From Desulfocapsa sp. (GTDB taxonomy: Bacteria; Desulfobacterota; Desulfobulbia; Desulfobulbales; Desulfocapsaceae): a stretch of DNA of 35,391 bases. Position 1 is the first letter of the stretch. Each line of letters opens with the position of its first letter. Below, in pieces: positions 8,674 to 15,291 of the stretch. A program made the position numbers and the translations under genes. The stretch is taken from assembly GCA_022712975.1 (NCBI GenBank), contig JAFLJO010000064.1, positions 1 to 35,391 on the forward strand, read 5' to 3'. The notes under the pieces are model-generated. The model saw only the letters and a list, made by a program, of their open reading frames with translations, had not been told where the DNA came from and searched no databases.

Positions 8674-8703
8674 GGGGTTCGCAAAGAACCCCTGTTTGTT
8701 TTT
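8674..8703. terminator. Bidirectional rho-independent terminator
   Basis: GGGGTTC (8674-8680), loop GCAAA, GAACCCC (8686-8692), followed by TGTTTGTTTTT. On the reverse strand the same stem is followed by the T-rich complement of the lysine codons at the end of ftsB. It therefore serves both ftsB and the facing zinc-ribbon gene. Confidence 0.8.
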
Positions 8704-8734
8704 GAGAGCCTCACGGGCTCACATAACCCTATGC

Positions 8735-8947
8735 TCAGGAAAATCCTGAGCGGGATGAACAACCGGAAAGGGCAGCAGCCGGAATAGCATTGCCCGATAC
8801 AGGTTGACTACTTGTGGCAGAAATCATTTTTTTAATGTTTGAACTCTTGCAGTGCTTACAACTAACACTGTCAAGTGCGGAGGCTCTCATAACAAGACTC
8901 TCAAAGTTCTTGCCACAGTCTTCACAATGGAATTCGTAAATTGGCAT
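8735..8947 (-). CDS. FmdB-type zinc ribbon protein
   Basis: A 70-residue protein of the FmdB/CxxC_CxxC_SSSS family. Starting MPIYEFHCEDCGKNFESL, it has two CxxC knuckles (CEDC and CKHC) that would bind one zinc, followed by a Ser/Ala-rich flexible tail. The family is named from a putative regulator of formamidase in Methylophilus; the function here is unknown. The stop codon lies within a hairpin (GCTCAGG...CCTGAGC, 8733-8751), and the gene faces ftsB across the bidirectional terminator. Confidence 0.9.
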   Translation of the reverse strand: MPIYEFHCEDCGKNFESLVMRASALDSVSCKHCKSSNIKKMISATSSQPVSGNAIPAAALSGCSSRSGFS

Positions 8948-9001
8948 GTTTGTACTCCTGAAAAGGAAAATGTATAAAATGAAAAAGGTGTATCACAAGT
9001 G

Positions 9002-9052
9002 GTAAGCATTCACCAGGTTTACTGTAAATCAGCATTTGTGGTGAACGGTTAC
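9002..9052 (+). repeat. Dispersed repeat, copy 2 (palindromic form)
   Basis: Carries the same core, TTTACTGTAAATCAGCATTT, as the copies at 5417 and 18400. Here the ends are inverted repeats of each other (GTAAGCATTCACC and GGTGAACGGTTAC, 11 of 13 positions), so the whole 51 bases could fold into one hairpin. It lies between the zinc-ribbon gene and the UDG-like gene. Confidence 0.75.
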
Positions 9053-9131
9053 ATCAAGTGTATAGTACTCTATAGAATTTGTCTTTTGTTGATTTTGTCA
9101 AGAGCTGCTCTGGAAAAGGAAGAAGACTACA

Positions 9132-9929
9132 GTGATCCGGGATATGAAAAAAGAAGAAGATATTACAGAGTTGCTTGTTGATATTCGTGGAGTTGTGGCA
9201 GCTCATCAGGCAAGCTCAATTACTCATTATCCTGCCAGCGATGAACTGAAATCTTTTTTTAATCTCCGAAGGCAATTACCGACTCCTGCTTCAGCAGCTA
9301 TTCCCATAAAAGCAAAAGAGCCTGAACCTGACACGCCTATATCGAAAATAAAGCATAGTGATCATGCCAAGCTTGTTGAAATCGCAACTGAAGTGGGGCA
9401 GTGCAGGAGATGTACACTCAGTGACAATCGAGAGAAAGTCATCGCAGGTAAGGGCGGTGGAAACAAGATTCGTCTCTTTATTATTGGTCATTGGCTGCCT
9501 GTCCTGGAAAATTACAGTTCACAGGCTGTTTTTGGAATTGAAGAAGATCAGATGCTGGTGCGTATGCTCGCTGCTATTAATCTTCCAATGGAAGAAGCCT
9601 TTGTAACCAATGTGATCAAGTGTGGAGTCAGGCCGGATATTCGGCCTCAGGCGGAACATATTGCTGCCTGTGCATCCTATTTGCAACGCCAAATCAATGC
9701 TGTCTCCCCCGAATTTATCTGTACCATGGGGATGATGGCCACCAGAACCATGCTTCGCAGGTCGCAGCCCCTTTCAAAACTTCGTGGACTTTTTCACCCA
9801 TATAAGACTGCTGATGGCGTTGAAATTCCGTTACTTCCCACCTATCATCCTGGATACCTGCTTCAGAATCCTGAAATGAAAAATGCCACTTGGCAGGATT
9901 TGCAGATGCTACAAAAACGATTACTGTAG
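9132..9929 (+). CDS. Uracil-DNA glycosylase superfamily protein, Fe-S type, degenerate catalytic motif
   Basis: A 265-residue homologue of family 4 uracil-DNA glycosylases. The four cluster cysteines are present (C91, C94, C164, C180; CxxC plus C-x15-C), and motif B-like TYHPGYLLQNP lies near the C-terminus. Motif A, normally GEAPG followed by acidic residues and containing the catalytic position, reads IGHWLPVLENY. Activity on uracil is therefore doubtful, and the protein may bind DNA or have altered specificity. The first ~75 residues are a variable linker. The start is GTG 9132 (AAGGA about 11 bases upstream) or ATG 9144. It stands alone, with repeats on both sides. Confidence 0.8.
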   Translation: MIRDMKKEEDITELLVDIRGVVAAHQASSITHYPASDELKSFFNLRRQLPTPASAAIPIKAKEPEPDTPISKIKHSDHAKLVEIATEVGQCRRCTLSDNREKVIAGKGGGNKIRLFIIGHWLPVLENYSSQAVFGIEEDQMLVRMLAAINLPMEEAFVTNVIKCGVRPDIRPQAEHIAACASYLQRQINAVSPEFICTMGMMATRTMLRRSQPLSKLRGLFHPYKTADGVEIPLLPTYHPGYLLQNPEMKNATWQDLQMLQKRLL

Positions 9930-9937
9930 TGCCTTAC

Positions 9938-10125
9938 CTCCCCGAAGGGGAGATGTCGTATAGCCGGTGGTTTCAACCACCGGTATCAGGTTTCATCATT
10001 TTTTTAGTCCTGAAAGGACGGTGTTTTTCCTCAAGGCAACGTCGTCCCTTCAGGACTTATTGTTATAATCTTACTTTACCGGTGGTTAAAATCCACCGGC
10101 TATATGACGGCGTCCCTTCAGGACG
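9938..10125. repeat. Inverted pair of REP-like units
   Basis: Two ~85-base units face each other. Each contains hairpins of the types CTCCCCGAAGGGGAG or CGTCCCTTCAGGACG, a large CCGGTGG...CCACCGG hairpin (9964-9983; 10079-10099), and GTCCTGAAAGGAC or GTCCCTTCAGGAC (10007-10019; 10044-10056). The flanking ATAGCCGGTGG is shared in inverted orientation. This is the organisation of bacterial interspersed REP pairs. It begins 9 bases after the UDG-like stop codon and may also act as its transcript end. Confidence 0.8.
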
Positions 10126-10127
10126 TG

Positions 10128-10222
10128 ATGCCCTGCGGGCAGAAGGTATCAGTTAGTGAACACTGAAAACTGATACTTTATATAGGAATAACTCCAACAG
10201 AAACTTTAATTTTCCGATACAT
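10128..10222 (+). repeat. Heptamer-cored repeat, copy 1
   Basis: Starts with GATGCCCTGCGGGCAG (hairpin GCCC/GGGC) and ends with ACAGAAACTTTAATTTTCCG plus ATACAT, the same ends as the copies at 10447-10560 (inverted) and 11250-11365 (direct). The middle has a seven-base rhythm here: TGAACAC, TGAAAAC, TGATAC. It directly adjoins the REP pair. Confidence 0.75.
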
Positions 10223-10446
10223 GAACATCTACGGAGTCTGCGCTTACCTGGAGTCTGCGCTTACTGCTTGCCCTTTATTCCGCCAAACCTGTACTTGGAA
10301 AAACTTTGTATGCATACCAGTATGCTACGGCGGCATTTTTTGAGCGATGTTTCAAGCTCCCGCTTTGTTTGTGAGGCACTTCGGAATCGCACGAATATAA
10401 AGGAGTTATGTGTGTATAAATGGGCAGGTAAAAAGGTGTCTTTTTA
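10223..10446. other. Intergenic segment with an 18-base tandem motif
   Basis: GGAGTCTGCGCTTACCT occurs at about 10232 and again, as GGAGTCTGCGCTTACTG, at about 10250. A related motif is at 5391, and a reverse-complement relative is at about 14430. The rest shows no gene. The reverse 77-codon ORF 10275-10508 runs into the next repeat and is judged spurious. Confidence 0.5.
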
Positions 10447-10560
10447 ATGTATCGGAAAATCAAAGTTTCTGTGGGAGTTGTTCCTATGTTACTTGCCGAA
10501 AACCGCATACCGAATACCGAACACCTTCTGCCCGTAGGGCATCATGTTCTGAACTTGTCA
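10447..10560 (-). repeat. Heptamer-cored repeat, copy 2 (inverted; left arm around outer-membrane-like gene)
   Basis: Begins ATGTATCGGAAAATCAAAGT on the forward strand, which is the reverse complement of the end of the other two copies, and ends with a CCTTCTGCCCGTAGGGC hairpin. The middle shows ACCGAAT/ACCGAAC heptamers. With 11250-11365 it forms inverted arms of about 110 bases on either side of the gene at 10577-11128. Confidence 0.85.
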
Positions 10561-10576
10561 AACTTAATCTGGAGCT

Positions 10577-11128
10577 TTAGAAGCTCATAGTTAATTTATT
10601 AGTAACGATGGTAATGTTGTCAACATCGGCTAGCCTGTTGCTTTCCCTGAAAAGCTCACCGGTATCCATATACCCAAAATGAACTTCATAGGCAAATTTG
10701 TTGAGAAATTTATAAGCAAGCCCAAGATCCACTTCCCAACCAACACGATCCGTATAATCAATGGCTTTGTTTTCTATAGTATCCGTCAGGCCAATGGCAC
10801 TGTGAAAAGTGATGGCAGGTGTTGGTGCGTATGTTGCGCGAATGGCAAAACCCTGATAGTTGCTTTTGTTGATGTTTACCGGGGGGGCACCAAGAAATAT
10901 TTCCTCTCTGTTGAGGACAGTATTCATGGCATCAGGGGAAATATATAGACTGTGGAAACTAAAACTTTTTGATGAATTATGCTGAGGCTGGATGTTTGAG
11001 CTTCCATTACTGAGAGTGTAGGCAATGAGTTTGTATTCTCCCGGTAAAAAACTGTTCTCATCAGCATGCGCATTTATGGCGATACTGAAACAAATTAAGA
11101 CCAGTAGTATGGAGAATGTTCTTTTCAT
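10577..11128 (-). CDS. Small outer-membrane-like (beta-barrel) protein
   Basis: A 183-residue exported protein. It has a clear signal peptide (MKRTFSILLVLICFSIAINA, cleavage near HADE), then alternating-residue beta-type sequence with aromatic girdle residues. It ends in a C-terminal phenylalanine after TNKLTMSF, the usual recognition end for outer-membrane insertion. The motif VGWEVDLGLAYKF and FGYMDTGELF resemble the last strands of larger barrel proteins common in sulfate reducers, so this may be a shortened member with few strands. Function is unknown. The gene is isolated and framed on both sides by inverted ~110-base repeats. Confidence 0.72.
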   Translation of the reverse strand: MKRTFSILLVLICFSIAINAHADENSFLPGEYKLIAYTLSNGSSNIQPQHNSSKSFSFHSLYISPDAMNTVLNREEIFLGAPPVNINKSNYQGFAIRATYAPTPAITFHSAIGLTDTIENKAIDYTDRVGWEVDLGLAYKFLNKFAYEVHFGYMDTGELFRESNRLADVDNITIVTNKLTMSF

Positions 11129-11249
11129 GTTTTGCTGAGGTTTGAAATTGATAAGTACAAATAACTTTACCGTTATTTAAAATATGTTTTTTTGTACTAT
11201 AAGTCAAGAGGAAAAGATTTATCCTACCTTTTTAGGAGCGGGAACTAAA

Positions 11250-11365
11250 TAACTTGAACATTATGCCCTGCGGGCAGGAGGTATTCGGTGTTTGGTATTT
11301 GGTTTTCGGTAAGTGACAAATCATATAAGAACAATTCCCACAGAAACTTTAATTTTCCGATACAT
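11250..11365 (+). repeat. Heptamer-cored repeat, copy 3 (right arm around outer-membrane-like gene)
   Basis: Contains the GCCCTGCGGGC hairpin, then GGTATTC GGTGTTT GGTATT and further GGT-headed heptamers, then CACAGAAACTTTAATTTTCC. It matches 10447-10560 as an inverted repeat, with a few substitutions and a short indel. Confidence 0.85.
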
Positions 11366-11407
11366 GAGCGTATAGCTGAAACACTAGAAGACAGATGCGA
11401 GAAAGCG

Positions 11408-12019
11408 TTATACTCTTTGTATTCTGTCATTACCGGAAGCACTCGAACTATCTAAGACAGCCTTTTGAATACTGTCAGCTGAGATTTCAATAGCTGAGAA
11501 GAGAAACATTTCAAACTGCCTGCATTTTTCAAAATTTTCCCTGATCAAACTGTAACGTTTGGTGTCATTGTTTCCGTAATATTCAAGGATATAATCCAGT
11601 CGCTCCTCGATGGAAACAATTTCATCGTGTATAACCCGTTTGTCTGCGTAATAGACCAGTTCTTTGGCGAGAAAATGACCTTTGTCATAGCGAGTTATGC
11701 AAAATTCTGTGAGAACAACATGCTCCCGTACCACCTCAGCGACTGCCGGATAGCCAAGTTCCAGACAGATATCTCTACCACGCTTTGCATGGTCACAGCG
11801 GTTTTTCAGACAGGGCGTCTTGGCAATATCATGGAGTAAAGCCCCGGCAAGTACCAGTTTATCTGAGGGGATAATGACGTTTTCTTTTGGGGAACCTGCA
11901 AGACCCTGAAGCAGGGCCTGAGCCACCCGGGTCACCATGATGGAATGGGCTCGGATGTTATCAAGCATGGCATACTCACTCATAATCGAGTAGCACTGTT
12001 GGATCGTGGGAATTGACAC
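11408..12019 (-). CDS. HD-domain (HDIG) metal-dependent phosphohydrolase
   Basis: A 203-residue cytosolic protein with the HD fold. The metal ligands are visible as H25, the H63-D64 pair in LAGALLHDIAK, H77 in RCDHAKRG, H100 in VREHV, and an Asp in the YYADKRV segment. Members hydrolyse phosphate esters, often of nucleotides; the substrate here is unknown. The start lies 12 bases after the hemE stop, so it is the last gene of the ahbD-hemE-HD unit. Its place beside tetrapyrrole genes may be fortuitous. Confidence 0.85.
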   Translation of the reverse strand: MSIPTIQQCYSIMSEYAMLDNIRAHSIMVTRVAQALLQGLAGSPKENVIIPSDKLVLAGALLHDIAKTPCLKNRCDHAKRGRDICLELGYPAVAEVVREHVVLTEFCITRYDKGHFLAKELVYYADKRVIHDEIVSIEERLDYILEYYGNNDTKRYSLIRENFEKCRQFEMFLFSAIEISADSIQKAVLDSSSASGNDRIQRV

Positions 12020-12031
12020 TGTTTTGTGTTG

Positions 12032-13051
12032 TTATTTTTGACTCAGTTCATGGACAAATTCCACAGCAGCTTTTGCCTGATCCGGCGGGGTGAACTGATG
12101 GATGCCATGGCCAAGGTTGAAAATATGGCCCTTTGCATCTTTTGCATCATCAAGGATTCGTCCGATACGTTTTTTGAGTTCATTTTTTGGCAGCAGCAGA
12201 GAGAATGGATCAAGGTTGCCCTGTACCGCAACATTTCCTATACGTTTGATCGCGTCACCTATGTTAATACGCCAATCCAGGCCGAGTACATTGGCACCTG
12301 ACGATTCGGACATCTCAAGCAGCGTAGCACCATTGTTGGCAAAATAGATGATGGGGAGTCCGGTATCCTGAAGATCACGGATAATTTCCTGCACGTAGGG
12401 CAGAGCAAATGTCTTAAAGTCGCAGGGGGCAAGGATTCCAGCCCATGAATCAAATATTTGCAGAACCTGGGCTCCAGCTTTTGCCTGAGCTTTCAGGTAC
12501 AGGGTGGTTGTATCGGTTATCTTTCTCATCATATTGTGAAAGAGTTCCGGGTTGGTGTACATCATTTTCTTTGTTTCCCAGAACACCTTGGATGAGCCTC
12601 CTTCGATGAGATAGGTGGCACAGGTAAAGGGCGCCCCGGAGAAACCGATAAGTGGAATATTGAGCTCTTTGCGCAGGAGACCAATGGTGTCCATGACAAA
12701 TCCTGTGTGCTCTTCGGGATCAGGTACGATAAGTTTGTCTAGATCTGCCTGACTCCTGATGGGTTCTGGAAACACAGGCCCACGGCCTTCATGGAATTCC
12801 AATGGTGTCCCCATTGCTTCCAGTGGAATAAGGATGTCCGAGAAAAGGATGGCTGCATCAACATTTAAGATATCAATTGGTTGCAGAGTTACTTCGACGC
12901 AAAGTTCAGGTGTTTTACATAATTCAAGAAATGTGACTTTGCCTCGCACCTTCTGGTACTCTGGAAGATAACGACCTGCTTGACGCATGATCCAGATTGG
13001 GGTGTAATCAGTTTTCTCGCCTCGACAAGCTTTTAAAAATGTATCATTCAT
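12032..13051 (-). CDS. hemE: Uroporphyrinogen decarboxylase
   Basis: Converts uroporphyrinogen III to coproporphyrinogen III by four decarboxylations in the cytosol. The 339-residue protein has the family signature near the N-terminus (PIWIMRQAGRYLPEYQKVR) and the second motif region GFSGAPFTCATYLIEGGSS. A complete active-site set distinguishes it from the corrinoid methyltransferase-like UroD relatives. It follows the radical SAM gene by 85 bases on the same strand, and the gap contains a hairpin immediately before the start. No Shine-Dalgarno is adjacent to the ATG; AAGGA lies on the far side of that hairpin. Confidence 0.95.
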   Translation of the reverse strand: MNDTFLKACRGEKTDYTPIWIMRQAGRYLPEYQKVRGKVTFLELCKTPELCVEVTLQPIDILNVDAAILFSDILIPLEAMGTPLEFHEGRGPVFPEPIRSQADLDKLIVPDPEEHTGFVMDTIGLLRKELNIPLIGFSGAPFTCATYLIEGGSSKVFWETKKMMYTNPELFHNMMRKITDTTTLYLKAQAKAGAQVLQIFDSWAGILAPCDFKTFALPYVQEIIRDLQDTGLPIIYFANNGATLLEMSESSGANVLGLDWRINIGDAIKRIGNVAVQGNLDPFSLLLPKNELKKRIGRILDDAKDAKGHIFNLGHGIHQFTPPDQAKAAVEFVHELSQK

Positions 13052-13061
13052 AATTGTTTAA

Positions 13062-13085
13062 AACTGCTAAACAGTTTTTCCTTGA
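13062..13085 (-). promoter_or_regulatory. Hairpin between candidate ribosome binding site and hemE start
   Basis: On the hemE strand, AAGGA is followed by AAAACTG-TTTAG-CAGTTTT and then eight bases to the ATG. Folding of the stem would bring AAGGA to a normal distance from the start codon; unfolded, the gene has no adjacent ribosome binding site. Such a layout could make hemE translation depend on structure. It is inferred by eye. Confidence 0.3.
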
Positions 13086-13136
13086 TGTGTTAGGGGTGTT
13101 TTTATTCGATATGAAAGGTTCAATTATTTTTATTTT

Positions 13137-14201
13137 TTATTTTTCTCTAATACTTCGTGGTATATAATTGCAAAACGGTTCCTGTGCCAGGTAATCACCG
13201 GTCATGGCATAGGCACGAGCCCTGCATCCACCACAGACATTCACATATTCACACGATCCACAGTTGTCTTTATATCCTTTGAAGTCGCGCATATCAGCAA
13301 AGAGTTTGGAATCTTCCCAAACTTCTTTAAAAGGTTGCTTGTACAAGTTACCGGCAGATTTTGGAAAATAACTGCAGGGGAGCACATTAAGGTCAACATC
13401 GATTAAACAGATGAGTTGGCCTGCCAGACATCCCTTGGAGCCACCTGTGGAAAATTTCAGGTTACGGCGTTTAAAAGAACTTCCTTCTTCCTTGGCCTTC
13501 TGGCGCACGATCCGATAATAATGTGGCGCGCATGTGGGGCGAGTAAGAAGTTCATCGTCATTCTTTTCAATTTCATAATGCCACTCAAGGATTTCATCAT
13601 AGAGATCAATAGGAATGAGTTCTTCCATGATATCTTCACCACGTCCGGTGGGCACAATCATAAACATGTACCAGGCGGTGGCTCCAAGACTTTTGACCAA
13701 CTTGTAAATCTCAGGGATTTCTTCCCGATTTCGCACTGTAAATGATGAGTTGATCAGAAAAGGAATGCCATATTCATTGAAAAGTTTAATGGCATTCATG
13801 GTTCCGTCAAAGGCACCTTTCTGATTACGAAAATCATCGTGGGTTTCAGCTTTCGCACCATCCAGACTGAGCGATACCATCTTGATGTCGGCATCTTTAA
13901 TCTTTTCACAGATATCAGCTGTTACCAGGGTTCCATTGGTGGCCAGACACATTCGCAATCCCTTCGATCCACCATATTTGGCAATATCAAAAACATCCTC
14001 ACGAAGCAGTGGTTCACCACCTGAGAGAACGATCACAGGGGATGCATAGGAGACAATGTCATCAATGACACGTTTAGCCTCATCAAAAGAAAAATCCGGA
14101 TGTCCTTCGATGGCAAGCTCAGAAGACGAGCGGCAGTGGACACATTTTAAATTACAGCGCCTGGTAATCTCCCAGGCAATCCATTTGGGTTCAAATTCCA
14201 T
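13137..14201 (-). CDS. ahbD: Radical SAM haem synthase, AhbD-like
   Basis: A 354-residue radical SAM/SPASM enzyme. The SAM-cluster cysteines are C16, C20 and C23 (CNLKCVHC), followed by SGGEPLL. A C-terminal auxiliary-cluster region holds multiple cysteines ([20 protein letters not shown]). The segment [20 protein letters not shown] matches what I recall of AhbD, which decarboxylates two propionates of iron-coproporphyrin III to vinyl groups, giving haem b in the siroheme-dependent pathway. AhbC is the main alternative, since it shares the architecture. It is the first gene of a reverse-strand cluster with hemE and an HD-domain gene. Confidence 0.8.
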   Translation of the reverse strand: MEFEPKWIAWEITRRCNLKCVHCRSSSELAIEGHPDFSFDEAKRVIDDIVSYASPVIVLSGGEPLLREDVFDIAKYGGSKGLRMCLATNGTLVTADICEKIKDADIKMVSLSLDGAKAETHDDFRNQKGAFDGTMNAIKLFNEYGIPFLINSSFTVRNREEIPEIYKLVKSLGATAWYMFMIVPTGRGEDIMEELIPIDLYDEILEWHYEIEKNDDELLTRPTCAPHYYRIVRQKAKEEGSSFKRRNLKFSTGGSKGCLAGQLICLIDVDLNVLPCSYFPKSAGNLYKQPFKEVWEDSKLFADMRDFKGYKDNCGSCEYVNVCGGCRARAYAMTGDYLAQEPFCNYIPRSIREK

Positions 14202-14526
14202 TCTGTTCCTTCCTCAGTGGGTAAAAATTGGAAACGATCGTGCATACTATATTGGTTTTTTATCCAAGATGAAAGGCAAAAAAGTACCATTGTGGCTACT
14301 TGACAAGGAAAATAGTGCTACTTATTGTTGACTGCGTTACTAAAAATTGAAAAGAGAATGTCTAACACCGGTGAACAGTAAGTAAGCCGGTATACGTACC
14401 TTGTCAGAATAATGTAATTGAAAAAATCAGGTAAGCGCAGGCTCCTGAAAAGTATTCTGAAAAGTACTAAAGCAGTAGTGGGTCAGGTGGCTCGTTCACT
14501 GTTTACTATTAAATATGGAGGCTTTG
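14202..14526. other. Upstream region of ahbD (reverse) and grpE (forward)
   Basis: Divergent intergenic region. A forward TTGACA occurs near 14300 with a weak -10 partner (TTATTG) 17 bases on. A reverse-complement relative of the GGAGTCTGCGCTTACCTG motif lies at about 14430, and GGTGAACAGTAAG near 14371 resembles the end of the 48-bp repeat. No CIRCE operator (TTAGCACTC/GAGTGCTAA) was found, so heat-shock control by HrcA is not evident. Confidence 0.45.
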
Positions 14527-15126
14527 GTGAGCGAAGATAAGAAACGGGAAGAAGAGTTGGAAGACGTCGAGTCCATCGGTGAAGATCGGTCCGATGTAGA
14601 AGGAGCTGCTGCCGATATTGTTGAAGAAGAAGATAAAGATAATAGTCTTGAACAACAACTTGCGGATGCTTTAGCTGATGCCGCAGAGCAGAAAGATTTG
14701 AAATTGCGGCTTGCTGCCGAATTTGAAAATTATAAAAAACGGATGATACGTGAGAAGAACACGGCTATGAAATATGCAGGTGAGCCTGTATTACGTGAAA
14801 TTCTTGCAACAGTGGACAATCTCGAACGTGCAATTGATCAGGGACAGGCAGAAGGTATCGAGGCGGAGCAGAGGTTGTCATCCCTTCTTGAAGGAGTGCA
14901 GTTGATTTTGAAAAGCCTCATGACCACCCTTGAAAAATTTGAAGTAACACCCCTTGAAAGTATGGGAGAACCTTTTGATCCAACTAGTCATGAAGCATTG
15001 ACCATGGAGCCAAACGACAAGGTGCCGGCCAATCATATATTGAATGTGTTTGAGAAGGGCTATCAGCACAAAGATCGTCTTCTTCGTGCGGCGAAGGTAA
15101 TTGTCTCTGCAGGAGATAAGAAATAA
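14527..15126 (+). CDS. grpE: Nucleotide exchange factor GrpE
   Basis: Co-chaperone that releases ADP from DnaK. The 199-residue product has a long acidic N-terminal tail, a helical dimerisation stalk (DLKLRLAAEFENYKKRMIRE), and the beta-domain with MGEPFDPTSHEALTMEP and YQHKDRLLRAAKVIVS. ATG 14515 is in frame, but GGAGG at 14517-14521 sits five bases before GTG 14527, so the GTG is the likely start. dnaK follows after 165 bases. Neither hrcA nor dnaJ is adjacent. Confidence 0.94.
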   Translation: MSEDKKREEELEDVESIGEDRSDVEGAAADIVEEEDKDNSLEQQLADALADAAEQKDLKLRLAAEFENYKKRMIREKNTAMKYAGEPVLREILATVDNLERAIDQGQAEGIEAEQRLSSLLEGVQLILKSLMTTLEKFEVTPLESMGEPFDPTSHEALTMEPNDKVPANHILNVFEKGYQHKDRLLRAAKVIVSAGDKK

Positions 15127-15291
15127 CAAAAAATCTTCAGGGAATAGCTGGCTTCAGGCTTGACAAAAGCAGGATGATGAGCACTGTAGCAAGTGCTGTG
15201 GCGAATAAAAAACAATTAAAAGAAAAGAACATAGAAGACATCGTTTGACAAAAATTAGACGGTTTCATGTTTTGATATAAGGGAGAATGTA

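Noticed and set aside
10275..10508. Reverse 77-codon ORF
   Set aside because: It extends into the heptamer-cored repeat and lacks start signals and plausible protein sequence.
14202..14526. CIRCE/HrcA control of grpE-dnaK
   Set aside because: No TTAGCACTC-type inverted repeat could be found upstream of grpE or between grpE and dnaK.
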